Assembly: GCA_041583495.1 (NCBI GenBank)
Contig: JBFHFS010000072.1
Location: 1 to 22,193 of the forward strand
Length of the DNA stretch: 22,193 bases
Source: JBFHFS01 sp041583495
Lineage (GTDB): Bacteria > Bacteroidota > Bacteroidia > Bacteroidales > Marinilabiliaceae
Reading direction: 5' to 3'
The position numbers and the translations under genes were made by a program. The notes under the pieces are model-generated. The model did no database searches. It was given only the letters and a program-made list of their open reading frames with translations, and was not told where the DNA came from. This document shows, in pieces, positions 13,719 through 21,661 of the stretch. Position 1 is the stretch's first letter. Every line of letters begins with the position of its first letter.

Positions 13719-15830
13719 ATGGCAAAGGCAGATTTAAAATATACCAGGAACATAGGAATTATGGCCCACATTGATGCGGGCAAAACAACCACATCCGAAC
13801 GCATTCTATTCTACACGGGGATGACCCATAAAATAGGGGAGGTTCATGATGGGGCTGCTACTATGGACTGGATGGAGCAAGAGCAGGAGAGAGGGATTAC
13901 AATCACTTCTGCCGCCATTACCACGCAGTGGAAATACAACGACCAGGAGTATAAGATCAACATCATTGATACTCCGGGACACGTTGACTTTACCGTAGAG
14001 GTAGAGCGTTCACTCAGGGTTTTGGATGGCGCGGTAGCCGTTTTTTGTGCCGTTGGTGGCGTTGAGCCTCAATCGGAAACGGTTTGGAGACAAGCTAACA
14101 AATATGGCGTTCCCCGTATCGGGTTCGTTAATAAGATGGACCGCTCGGGTGCAAATTTCTTTGAAGTAGTTCGCCAGGTAAGAGAAGTCCTGGGGGCTAA
14201 TCCTATTCCTCTTCAAGTGCCGATAGGGGCAGAGGAAACCTTCAGAGGAGTGGTTGACCTGATCGAAAATAAAGCCATTGTTTGGTACGATGATGAAGTT
14301 TTAGGCGCCCGCTACGAAGTAGAAGAGGTGCCTGCTGACCTGATTGATGAGGTCGCCGAGTGGCGGGGAAAACTCATCGAATCGGTGGCTGAATACGACG
14401 ATGAGTTGATGGAGAAATTCTTCGACGATCCCGATTCAATTACCGGAGAGCAGCTTCTCACCGTTATCAGACAGGCAACTGTGGATATGAAGATCGTACC
14501 TATGTTGTGCGGTTCTGCATTCAAAAATAAAGGGATTCAGCGTTTGCTCGATTCGGTTGTGGCCTTGTTGCCCTCGCCAATCGATGTGGCTGACATTGTG
14601 GGTGTTAATCCCGACAACGGCAAAGAGGAAACCCGTTCTAACGACGAGTCAGCCCCTTTTACCGCGTTGGCCTTTAAGATCGCTACCGATCCTTTTGTTG
14701 GTCGTTTGGCCTTTATGCGTGTTTACTCCGGAAGTATTCAGGCTGGATCGTATGTATGGAATTCACGGACTCAGAAGAAAGAGCGTATTGCACGTCTTTA
14801 TCAGATGAAGTCCAACAAGCAGCTTCCCCGTGACATCATCTCCGCCGGAGATATTTGTGCGGGTGTAGGTTTTAAAGATATCCGCACCGGAGATACCTTG
14901 TGTGATGAGAAGCATCCTTTGGTGCTCGAATCGATGGATTTTCCCGATCCCGTGATTGGGATTTCTGTGGAGCCCAAGAGCCAGAAAGATTTGGACAAAC
15001 TGGGTAACGGCCTGAGTAAGCTGGCCGAGGAAGATCCCACCTTCACCGTTAAAACCGATGAGGATAGTGGCCAAACCATTATTAGCGGAATGGGTGAGTT
15101 GCACCTTGAGATTATCATCGATCGTTTAAAGCGCGAGTTTAAGGTCGAGTGTAACCAGGGACGTCCTCAGGTAAATTACAAAGAATCCATTACCCAAACG
15201 GTACAGCACCGCGAGGTGTTTAAAAAGCAGACCGGTGGTCGTGGAAAATTTGCAGATGTTATTGTAAAAGTAGGCCCTGTTGATGAGGGGAAAGAAGGAT
15301 TGGTGTTTATCGACAAAGTTAAAGGCGGAAACATTCCAAAAGAGTTTATTCCTTCTGTAGAGAAAGGATTCCTTCAGGCCATGAAAAATGGTGTGTTAGC
15401 CGGCTTTACTGTAGACAGCCTTCAGGTGGAGCTCCTCGATGGATCTTTTCACCCGGTTGACTCCGATCAGCTTTCATTTGAAATTGCCGGTCGTCAGGCT
15501 TTTAAATCGGCCTGTAAAATGGCTAAGCCGGTATTGCTCGAGCCTATTATGAAGGTCGAAGTGGTAACGCCCGAAGAGTATATGGGGGATATTATTTCCG
15601 ATTTTAATAAGCGACGTGGCCAGGTAGAAGGCATGGAATCCAAAGCAGGTGCCCGTGTGGTAAAAGCGAGGGTGCCTTTGGCTGAAATGTTTGGATATGT
15701 TACCGCACTGCGTACCATCTCTTCTGGCCGCGCAACTTCCTCCATGGAGTTTAGTCACTATCAGGAAGTGGCTAAGAGTATTGCCATGGAAGTGGTGAAA
15801 GAGGCAAAAGGAAAAGTTGAATTATTATAA
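13719..15830 (+). CDS. fusA: Translation elongation factor G
   Basis: This 703-residue GTPase drives ribosomal translocation and, with ribosome recycling factor, subunit splitting. The GTPase motifs are all present: G1 AHIDAGKTT (16-24), RGITI in switch I, G3 DTPGH (84-88), G4 NKMD (138-141) and GSAF for G5. Domain IV and the C-terminal half follow at full length (VNYKESITQ; GGRGKFADV; HYQEV near the end). Length is typical (690-710). As in other Bacteroidota, tuf is not placed behind fusA: the next gene, 23 nt away, is rpsJ. Bacteroidota often carry additional EF-G paralogues; this copy, in the str cluster, is the canonical one by position. Confidence 0.99.
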   Translation: MAKADLKYTRNIGIMAHIDAGKTTTSERILFYTGMTHKIGEVHDGAATMDWMEQEQERGITITSAAITTQWKYNDQEYKINIIDTPGHVDFTVEVERSLRVLDGAVAVFCAVGGVEPQSETVWRQANKYGVPRIGFVNKMDRSGANFFEVVRQVREVLGANPIPLQVPIGAEETFRGVVDLIENKAIVWYDDEVLGARYEVEEVPADLIDEVAEWRGKLIESVAEYDDELMEKFFDDPDSITGEQLLTVIRQATVDMKIVPMLCGSAFKNKGIQRLLDSVVALLPSPIDVADIVGVNPDNGKEETRSNDESAPFTALAFKIATDPFVGRLAFMRVYSGSIQAGSYVWNSRTQKKERIARLYQMKSNKQLPRDIISAGDICAGVGFKDIRTGDTLCDEKHPLVLESMDFPDPVIGISVEPKSQKDLDKLGNGLSKLAEEDPTFTVKTDEDSGQTIISGMGELHLEIIIDRLKREFKVECNQGRPQVNYKESITQTVQHREVFKKQTGGRGKFADVIVKVGPVDEGKEGLVFIDKVKGGNIPKEFIPSVEKGFLQAMKNGVLAGFTVDSLQVELLDGSFHPVDSDQLSFEIAGRQAFKSACKMAKPVLLEPIMKVEVVTPEEYMGDIISDFNKRRGQVEGMESKAGARVVKARVPLAEMFGYVTALRTISSGRATSSMEFSHYQEVAKSIAMEVVKEAKGKVELL

Positions 15831-15853
15831 AGAAACCGTTCTCATCAACTACT

Positions 15854-16159
15854 ATGAATCAAAAAATAAGAATTAAACTCAAGTCGTACGATCATAATCT
15901 GGTGGATAAATCCGCCGAGAAGATCGTTAAGACGGTGAAAAGCACCGGAGCTGTTGTAAGCGGGCCGATCCCGCTTCCTACTCATAAGCGTGTTTTCACT
16001 GTGCTGCGCTCAACGTTTGTTAATAAAAAGTCACGGGAACAGTTCCAGTTGTCTTCCTACAAACGTCTAATCGATATTTACAGTTCTACTGCAAAGACCA
16101 TCGATGCGCTTATGAAGCTGGAATTGCCCAGCGGAGTAGAAGTAGAAATTAAAGTGTGA
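15854..16159 (+). CDS. rpsJ: 30S ribosomal protein S10
   Basis: This 101-residue protein of the 30S head is also the NusE antitermination partner of NusB and NusG. It begins MNQKIRIKLKSYDHNLVD; the loop motif SGPIPLPTHKRVFTVLRS is diagnostic. It is the first S10-operon gene, here fused transcriptionally to the str cluster through a 23-nt gap after fusA with no separate promoter or leader. There is therefore no room for an E. coli-type L4-responsive S10 leader. Confidence 0.99.
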   Translation: MNQKIRIKLKSYDHNLVDKSAEKIVKTVKSTGAVVSGPIPLPTHKRVFTVLRSTFVNKKSREQFQLSSYKRLIDIYSSTAKTIDALMKLELPSGVEVEIKV

Positions 16160-16182
16160 TCGTAATTTTAAATGTTTAAACA

Positions 16183-16800
16183 ATGCCAGGATTAATTGGA
16201 AAAAAAATCGGAATGACTTCCGTTTTCAGTGCCGAGGGGAAAAATGTTCCATGCACTGTTATCGAAGCTGGCCCTTGCATCGTCACTCAGGTAAAGACAA
16301 AAGAGACGGACGGCTATGAAGCGGTCCAGATTGCCTATGGCGAGAAGAAGGAGAAAAGTACCACCCAGCCCATGATGGGCCACTTTAAAAAGGCAGGTAC
16401 CACTCCCAAGGCCAAACTGGTTGAATTGGATGAATTCGAACAGGAGTTGAAATTAGGGGACGTTTTAACGGTAGATCTCTTTGGTGAGAATACCTTTGTA
16501 GACGTTACCGGTTTCTCAAAAGGAAAAGGGTTTCAAGGGGTTGTTAAGCGGCATGGTTTTGCCGGTGTGGGTGACAAGACTCACGGACAGCACAACCGCC
16601 TCAGAGCTCCCGGATCAGTAGGTGCCTCTTCATATCCTTCAAGGGTATTTAAAGGCATGAGAATGGCAGGCCGTACAGGTGGCGACCGCGTTAAAGTAGA
16701 AAACCTGAAAGTGATTAAAGTAATTCCCGAGAATAACCTTTTACTTGTTAAAGGGTCTGTTCCAGGGGCGAACGGTTCATATCTAATTATCGAGAAGTAA
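16183..16800 (+). CDS. rplC: 50S ribosomal protein L3
   Basis: This 205-residue 23S rRNA-binding protein reaches the peptidyl-transferase centre. It begins MPGLIGKKIGMTSVF and contains GFSKGKGFQGVVKRHGF and GSVGASSYPSRVFKGMRMAG. The glutamine that PrmB methylates in E. coli L3 (GSIGQ) is replaced by Ala in GSVGA, so this modification is not expected here. The stop codon overlaps the rplD start by one base (TAATG at 16798), implying translational coupling. Confidence 0.99.
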   Translation: MPGLIGKKIGMTSVFSAEGKNVPCTVIEAGPCIVTQVKTKETDGYEAVQIAYGEKKEKSTTQPMMGHFKKAGTTPKAKLVELDEFEQELKLGDVLTVDLFGENTFVDVTGFSKGKGFQGVVKRHGFAGVGDKTHGQHNRLRAPGSVGASSYPSRVFKGMRMAGRTGGDRVKVENLKVIKVIPENNLLLVKGSVPGANGSYLIIEK

Positions 16801-17444
16801 TGGAACTGAATGTAGTAAACATACAAGGAGAGGAAACCGGCAGGAAAGTTCAATTGCCCGACTCTGTATTCGGTATTGAACCCAACGATCATGCAATTTA
16901 TCTCGATGTGAAGCATTACATGGCCAATCAACGCCAGGGTACGCACATGTCGAAGGAGAGAGCTGATGTTGCCGGAAGTACCAGGAAGATTAAGAAACAA
17001 AAAGGAACGGGAACCGCCCGTGCCGGTAGTATTAAATCGCCTCTGTTCAGAGGTGGAGGCCGCGTATTTGGACCCCGTCCGCGTAATTATGGCTTCAAGC
17101 TAAACAAGAAGCTCAAGCAGCTGGCTCGTAGAAGTGCCCTGGCTTATAAAGCACTCACCAACGCTATTATTGTAGTTGAAGATTTTACCCTGGCAACTCC
17201 TAAAACAAAGGAATTCACCGCCATCCGTACCAATCTGAAACTCGAAGGGTCGCGTTCATTGTTGGTATTGAAACAAGCCGACCGAAATGTTTTCCTTTCG
17301 TCGCGCAATGTGCCCCGATCGGAAGTAGCTACTCTTTCGGATCTCAACACTTATACCATCATGAAGGCCCAGTCGCTGGTGCTTTCTGAAAGCTCGGTTG
17401 AAGAGATCGGGAATCTGTTTAATGCCAAACAATCACAGTCATGA
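16800..17444 (+). CDS. rplD: 50S ribosomal protein L4
   Basis: This 214-residue protein has an extended loop lining the nascent-peptide tunnel. The loop region reads STRKIKKQKGTGTARAGSIK followed by SPLFRGGGRVFGPRPRNYGF, closely matching L4. In E. coli L4 also represses the S10 operon, but no matching leader exists here because rpsJ directly follows fusA. It overlaps rplC by 1 nt and rplW by 4 nt (ATGA). Confidence 0.99.
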   Translation: MELNVVNIQGEETGRKVQLPDSVFGIEPNDHAIYLDVKHYMANQRQGTHMSKERADVAGSTRKIKKQKGTGTARAGSIKSPLFRGGGRVFGPRPRNYGFKLNKKLKQLARRSALAYKALTNAIIVVEDFTLATPKTKEFTAIRTNLKLEGSRSLLVLKQADRNVFLSSRNVPRSEVATLSDLNTYTIMKAQSLVLSESSVEEIGNLFNAKQSQS

Positions 17445-17731
17445 ATATAGTAATTAAGCCCATAGTAACAGAGCGGATGACGTGGCTTAGCGAGCATCTT
17501 AACCGATATGGATTTGTGGTGGAAAAAAGCGCCAACAAGATTCAAATTAAGAAGGCCGTTGAGGAGATGTACAGTGTAAGCGTGAAGGAAGTGAACACCC
17601 AGGTTTATGGTGGTAAGCTTAAATCACGTCACACCAAAGGGGGCATCATCAACGGGAGGACCAACTCTTTCAAAAAAGCCATCGTCACATTGGCCGAAGG
17701 AGATAAGATAGATTTCTTTAGCAATATATAA
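17441..17731 (+). CDS. rplW: 50S ribosomal protein L23
   Basis: This 96-residue protein at the tunnel exit is the docking site for trigger factor and signal recognition particle. It begins MNIVIKPIVTERMTWLSE; YGFVVEKSANKIQIKKAVEE is the L23 core. The start overlaps the rplD stop (ATGA), and rplB follows after 5 nt. Confidence 0.98.
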   Translation: MNIVIKPIVTERMTWLSEHLNRYGFVVEKSANKIQIKKAVEEMYSVSVKEVNTQVYGGKLKSRHTKGGIINGRTNSFKKAIVTLAEGDKIDFFSNI

Positions 17732-17736
17732 TTAAC

Positions 17737-18561
17737 ATGGCAGTAAGAAAATTAAAGCCCACAACACCGGGGCAGAGACACAAAATTATTGGTGCATTTG
17801 ACTCGATTACCTCAAGTGTACCAGAGAAATCCTTATTGCGGCCATTGAAAAAATCCGGCGGACGTAACCACTCCGGAAAAATGACCATGAGATATCTTGG
17901 TGGTGGCCACAAAAGGAAGTACAGGGTAATTGATTTCAAGCGAGATAAAGACGGTGTTTCGGCAACAGTTGAATCGATCCAGTACGATCCCAATCGTAAT
18001 GCGAGAATCGCGTTGCTGGTATACGAAGATAATGAGAAACGGTACATTCTTGCACCTAATGGGTTGCAGGTAGGTCAGCTGATTCAATCGGGTAAAGGGG
18101 TTGCTCCTGAGATTGGAAACTCACTTTTCTTAAGTGATCTTCCTTTGGGAACCATTATCCACAACATTGAACTGCGTCCCGGCCAAGGGGGTGCGATGGC
18201 ACGAAGTGCCGGCACCTTTGCCCAGTTATCTGCGCGTGAAGGAAAATATGCCGTAGTGAAATTACCTTCCGGAGAATCACGTATGGTGCTGGTCACCTGC
18301 CGTGCCACGGTGGGTGCAGTAGGGAACTCCGATCACGCTCTGGAGCGGTCAGGTAAGGCCGGTCGTACGCGTTGGTTAGGACGTCGTCCCCGAGTACGTG
18401 GTGTGGTGATGAATCCCGTAGATCACCCAATGGGTGGTGGAGAAGGAAGATCTTCAGGGGGTCATCCAAGATCCAGAAAAGGCTTGTTGGCGAAAGGGTA
18501 TAAAACCCGTGATCGCAAAAAAGCTTCTTCGAAGTACATACTTGAAAGAAGGAAAAAGTAA
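17737..18561 (+). CDS. rplB: 50S ribosomal protein L2
   Basis: This 274-residue protein is needed for subunit association and peptidyl-transferase activity. It begins MAVRKLKPTTPGQRHK; GGGHKRKYR (55-63) and the C-terminal MNPVDHPMGGGEGRSSGGHP (225-244) are signatures. H230 corresponds to the functionally important His229 of E. coli L2. Full length and in the standard S10-operon order. Confidence 0.99.
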   Translation: MAVRKLKPTTPGQRHKIIGAFDSITSSVPEKSLLRPLKKSGGRNHSGKMTMRYLGGGHKRKYRVIDFKRDKDGVSATVESIQYDPNRNARIALLVYEDNEKRYILAPNGLQVGQLIQSGKGVAPEIGNSLFLSDLPLGTIIHNIELRPGQGGAMARSAGTFAQLSAREGKYAVVKLPSGESRMVLVTCRATVGAVGNSDHALERSGKAGRTRWLGRRPRVRGVVMNPVDHPMGGGEGRSSGGHPRSRKGLLAKGYKTRDRKKASSKYILERRKK

Positions 18562-18581
18562 CCGGTTAATTTTTTTTTATT

Positions 18582-18851
18582 ATGAGCAGATCGTTAAAAA
18601 AAGGACCCTATATACATTTCAAACTCGAGCATAAAGTCTCGACTATGAATGATGCCGGTAAGAAATCGGTTATCAAAACGTGGGCTCGTGCATCGATGAT
18701 TTCCCCTGATTTTGTGGGGCATACAATCGCTGTGCACAACGGAAATAAATTCATTCCCGTGTACATTACCGAAAATATGGTAGGGCATAAATTGGGCGAA
18801 TTCGCTCCCACACGGACCTATAGAGGTCACGGAGGAGCTAGAAAGAAATAA
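18582..18851 (+). CDS. rpsS: 30S ribosomal protein S19
   Basis: This 89-residue protein of the 30S head contacts 23S rRNA across the subunit bridge. It begins MSRSLKKGPYIHFKLE; the signature GHTIAVHNGNKFIPVYITEN followed by MVGHKLGEFAPTRTYRGH is complete. The ATG is preceded by an AT-rich run with no Shine-Dalgarno sequence, as is usual in this phylum. Confidence 0.99.
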   Translation: MSRSLKKGPYIHFKLEHKVSTMNDAGKKSVIKTWARASMISPDFVGHTIAVHNGNKFIPVYITENMVGHKLGEFAPTRTYRGHGGARKK

Positions 18852-18886
18852 TCGCCCGGGAGTGGTAATTTTTTAATGCAAAAAAA

Positions 18887-19306
18887 ATGGGTGCAAGAAA
18901 AAGAATAAGAGCTGAAAAAAATAAGGAAGCCAGAAAAGAGCAAAGTTTTGCTCGGCTTCGTAATGTTCCTACTTCGCCCCGTAAAATGAGGCTGGTTGCC
19001 GATATGGTACGGGGAATGGAAGTAAATAAGGCATTGGATGTCCTGAAGTTTTCTACCAAGGATGCTTCCCAAAAGGTTGAAAAACTATTGTTGTCAGCCA
19101 TCGCCAATTGGAAAGAGAAAAATGAGGGCGTTCGACTAGAAGATGCAAATCTCTATGTGAAAGAGATCTTTGTAGACTCCGGCCGGGTCCTGAAAAGGCT
19201 AAGACCCGCCCCTCAGGGACGTGCGCACCGTATTCGTAAGCGGTCGAATCATGTTACTCTGCTGGTTGACAGCAAGATAGAAAATCAAGAAAATAATTTG
19301 AGCTAG
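18887..19306 (+). CDS. rplV: 50S ribosomal protein L22
   Basis: This 139-residue protein has a beta-hairpin that lines the exit tunnel and contributes to macrolide sensitivity. The core begins ARLRNVPTSPRKMRLVADMV; RPAPQGRAHRIRKRSNHVTL forms the hairpin and end. It is about 29 residues longer than the 110-residue E. coli protein, mainly because of a basic N-terminal extension (MGARKRIRAEKNKEARKEQ) and a short tail; as I recall, longer L22 is usual in Bacteroidota. The start at 18887 is in the right frame; an earlier ATG at 18876 is out of frame. rpsC starts immediately after the stop with no gap. Confidence 0.98.
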   Translation: MGARKRIRAEKNKEARKEQSFARLRNVPTSPRKMRLVADMVRGMEVNKALDVLKFSTKDASQKVEKLLLSAIANWKEKNEGVRLEDANLYVKEIFVDSGRVLKRLRPAPQGRAHRIRKRSNHVTLLVDSKIENQENNLS

Positions 19307-20020
19307 ATGGGACAAAAAGTAAATCCAATAAGTAACAGGTTAGGAATCATCAGGGGATGGGACTCTAACTGGTTTGGGGGTAAAAACTACGGTGAAAAAC
19401 TGGTAGAGGATCACAAAATCCGCAAGTACCTCAATGCTCGTCTGGCAAAAGCCAGTATCTCACGTATCATCATCGAGCGGACGCTAAAGCTCGTTACCAT
19501 TACCATCCATACTGCCCGTCCGGGTATTATCATCGGTAAAGGTGGCCAGGAGGTGGATAAGCTGAAAGAGGAGCTGAAAACGATGACCGATAAGGAGGTT
19601 CAGATCAATATTTTTGAAGTGAAGCGCCCGGAAATGGATGCGATGATTGTTGCCAATAATATTGCGCGTCAGTTGGAAGGCCGTGTGGCTTTTCGCAGGG
19701 CGGTAAAAATGGCGATCGCTTCTACGATGCGTATGGGAGCAGAAGGAATTAAGGTTCAGATATCGGGTCGTTTGAATGGCGCGGAAATGGCCCGTTCCGA
19801 AATGTATAAAGAAGGACGTACGCCTCTTCATACTTTCCGTGCTGATATTGATTACGCTCTTGCCGAAGCCCTTACCAAAACAGGTCTGTTAGGTGTAAAA
19901 GTCTGGATCTGTAAAGGTGAAATCTATGGCAAACCCGACCTTTCGCCCAACTTCAATGTGAAGGAAACAGGGCCTGTAGGACATGGCGGAAAGAGGGAAT
20001 TCAGAAAGAGAAAGAAGTAA
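19307..20020 (+). CDS. rpsC: 30S ribosomal protein S3
   Basis: This 237-residue protein at the mRNA entry channel helps with helicase activity. It begins MGQKVNPISNRLGIIRGWDS. A type II KH domain carries the GxxG loop GKGG at 77-80 (RPGIIIGKGGQEVDKL). The C-terminal domain has GAEGIKVQISGRLNGAEMAR and ends in a basic tail. Length is close to that of E. coli S3 (233). Confidence 0.99.
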   Translation: MGQKVNPISNRLGIIRGWDSNWFGGKNYGEKLVEDHKIRKYLNARLAKASISRIIIERTLKLVTITIHTARPGIIIGKGGQEVDKLKEELKTMTDKEVQINIFEVKRPEMDAMIVANNIARQLEGRVAFRRAVKMAIASTMRMGAEGIKVQISGRLNGAEMARSEMYKEGRTPLHTFRADIDYALAEALTKTGLLGVKVWICKGEIYGKPDLSPNFNVKETGPVGHGGKREFRKRKK

Positions 20021-20052
20021 TCATCCGTTACCTTTAAAATGAACCATTAGCG

Positions 20053-20484
20053 ATGTTACAACCAAGAAAAGTAAAATTCAGAAGGCAACAAAAGGGAAAA
20101 ATGAAGGGGAATGCCCAGCGCGGGCATGAGCTGGCATTTGGCTCTTTTGGTATCAAATCGCTGCAAACAAAATGGATTACCGGTCGTCAGATTGAGGCCG
20201 CCAGGATTGCAGTGACACGTTATATGCAACGTCAGGGACAGATATGGATACGTATCTTCCCCGATAAACCCATCACCAAGAAACCGGCCGAGGTTCGGAT
20301 GGGTAAAGGAAAAGGTGGTCCCGAAGGATTCGTGGCGCCAGTAACCCCCGGGCGCATCATTATTGAGTGCGACGGTGTATCTTACGATGTGGCGAAAGAG
20401 GCCTTGCGCCTGGCTGCTCAAAAGTTGCCCGTTATCACTAAGTTTGTTGTAAGACGGGATTTTGTTGAATCTTCAAACGATTAA
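20053..20484 (+). CDS. rplP: 50S ribosomal protein L16
   Basis: This 143-residue protein near the A-site organises the tRNA-binding region of 23S rRNA. It begins MLQPRKVKFRRQQKGKMKG; signatures are FGSFGIKSLQ, RYMQRQGQIWIRIFPDKP and EVRMGKGKGGPEGFVAPV. The arginine in EVRMGKG is the residue hydroxylated in E. coli L16 (R81), and is kept here. rpmC begins 4 nt after the stop. Confidence 0.99.
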   Translation: MLQPRKVKFRRQQKGKMKGNAQRGHELAFGSFGIKSLQTKWITGRQIEAARIAVTRYMQRQGQIWIRIFPDKPITKKPAEVRMGKGKGGPEGFVAPVTPGRIIIECDGVSYDVAKEALRLAAQKLPVITKFVVRRDFVESSND

Positions 20485-20488
20485 TGAA

Positions 20489-20686
20489 ATGAAAACTTCC
20501 GAGATAAGAGAAATGAACTCACCGGAGCTTATGGAGCGCATCGACGCCTCAAAGCAGGAGCTTTCGCGTTTGACCCTTAATCATGCCATCTCTCCATTGG
20601 AGAATCCGCTGAAGATTAAGAAGGCCCGCAGAGATATTGCACGCATGATGACTATTCTGCGTCAGAAGCAATTAAATGATAAATAA
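20489..20686 (+). CDS. rpmC: 50S ribosomal protein L29
   Basis: This 65-residue helical protein lies beside the tunnel exit with L23. It begins MKTSEIREMNSPELMERI and contains NHAISPLENPLKIKKARRDI, typical L29. The frame is open further upstream to 20462, but that would overlap rplP by 23 nt and add nine non-conserved residues, so the ATG at 20489 is chosen. Confidence 0.97.
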   Translation: MKTSEIREMNSPELMERIDASKQELSRLTLNHAISPLENPLKIKKARRDIARMMTILRQKQLNDK

Positions 20687-20693
20687 TTTGTAG

Positions 20694-20951
20694 ATGGAAA
20701 CGAGAAATCTTAGAAAAGAAAGAACAGGTGTTGTGGTAAGCGACAAAATGGATAAATCCATCGTTGTTGCCGTCGTGATCCGTGAAAAACACCCCATTTA
20801 CGGGAAATTTGTGAAGAAGACTAAAAAGTTTCATGCACACGATGAGGAGAATACCTGTCACGACGGGGATACTGTTCGTATCATGGAAACACGTCCTCTG
20901 AGCAAAACCAAACGTTGGAGATTAGTGGAAATCCTTGAAAGAGCTAAGTAA
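20694..20951 (+). CDS. rpsQ: 30S ribosomal protein S17
   Basis: This 85-residue OB-fold protein binds 16S rRNA early in assembly. RKERTGVVVSDKMDKSIVVA and HPIYGKFVKKTKKFHAHDE are the S17 signatures, ending in RPLSKTKRWRLVEIL. Spacing is tight on both sides (7 nt after rpmC, 2 nt before rplN). Confidence 0.99.
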   Translation: METRNLRKERTGVVVSDKMDKSIVVAVVIREKHPIYGKFVKKTKKFHAHDEENTCHDGDTVRIMETRPLSKTKRWRLVEILERAK

Positions 20952-20953
20952 TC

Positions 20954-21319
20954 ATGATACAACAAGAATCCAGACTTAATGTTGCCGACAATAGCGGCGC
21001 CAAAGAAGTGCTTTGTATCCGTGTGCTGGGAGGTACCGGCCGCAGATATGCCTCACTTGGCGATCGAATTGTGGTAGCTGTAAAAAGTTCCGTACCGTCC
21101 AGTGACATGAAAAAGGGAACCGTTAGCAAGGCGGTTATTGTACGCACCAAAAAAGAAGTAAGACGGCCCGATGGCTCTTACATCCGTTTTGACGACAATG
21201 CCTGTGTTTTGCTTAATAATGTGGGCGAATTGCGTGGTACCCGCATCTTCGGCCCGGTGGCCCGTGAGTTGCGCGAAGGCTACATGAAAATTGTCTCACT
21301 CGCGCCCGAAGTGCTTTAA
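20954..21319 (+). CDS. rplN: 50S ribosomal protein L14
   Basis: This 121-residue protein is at the subunit interface, where L14 also meets the silencing factor RsfS. It begins MIQQESRLNVADNSGAKEVL; GGTGRRYASLGDRIVVAVK and the C-terminal GTRIFGPVARELR are diagnostic. It is complete and close to the E. coli length (123). Confidence 0.99.
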   Translation: MIQQESRLNVADNSGAKEVLCIRVLGGTGRRYASLGDRIVVAVKSSVPSSDMKKGTVSKAVIVRTKKEVRRPDGSYIRFDDNACVLLNNVGELRGTRIFGPVARELREGYMKIVSLAPEVL

Positions 21320-21340
21320 ATGCTAAAAGAGTTATCACCC

Positions 21341-21661
21341 ATGGGAAAGTTACATATTAAAAAAGGCGACATCGTTATTGTCAATAGTGGTGTCAGTAAA
21401 GGACAGGAAGGAAAAGTCTTGCAGGTTTTTCCCGATAAACTGCGTGCCATCGTGGAAGGCGTTAATTTGGTAAGTAAACACACCAAACCCAACGCCGAGA
21501 ATCCACAAGGCGGCATTATCAAAAAAGAAGCTGCTATTCATATTTCCAACCTTAACCTAAAGGATCCGTCCTCAGGTAAACCAACACGTATCGGCCGTAA
21601 ATTGGACGATAATGGAAAGTTGGTCCGTTATTCTAAAAAGTCAGGAGAGGAGATTAAGTAA
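21341..21661 (+). CDS. rplX: 50S ribosomal protein L24
   Basis: This 106-residue assembly-initiator protein has a KOW motif. The ATG at 21341 gives MGKLHIKKGDIVIVNSGVSK, matching the family start; the frame is open to an ATG at 21320 that overlaps the last base region of rplN and would add a non-conserved MLKELSP, so it is rejected. NLVSKHTKPNAENPQGGI is typical of Bacteroidota L24. The stop overlaps the rplE start by one base (TAATG). Confidence 0.96.
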   Translation: MGKLHIKKGDIVIVNSGVSKGQEGKVLQVFPDKLRAIVEGVNLVSKHTKPNAENPQGGIIKKEAAIHISNLNLKDPSSGKPTRIGRKLDDNGKLVRYSKKSGEEIK

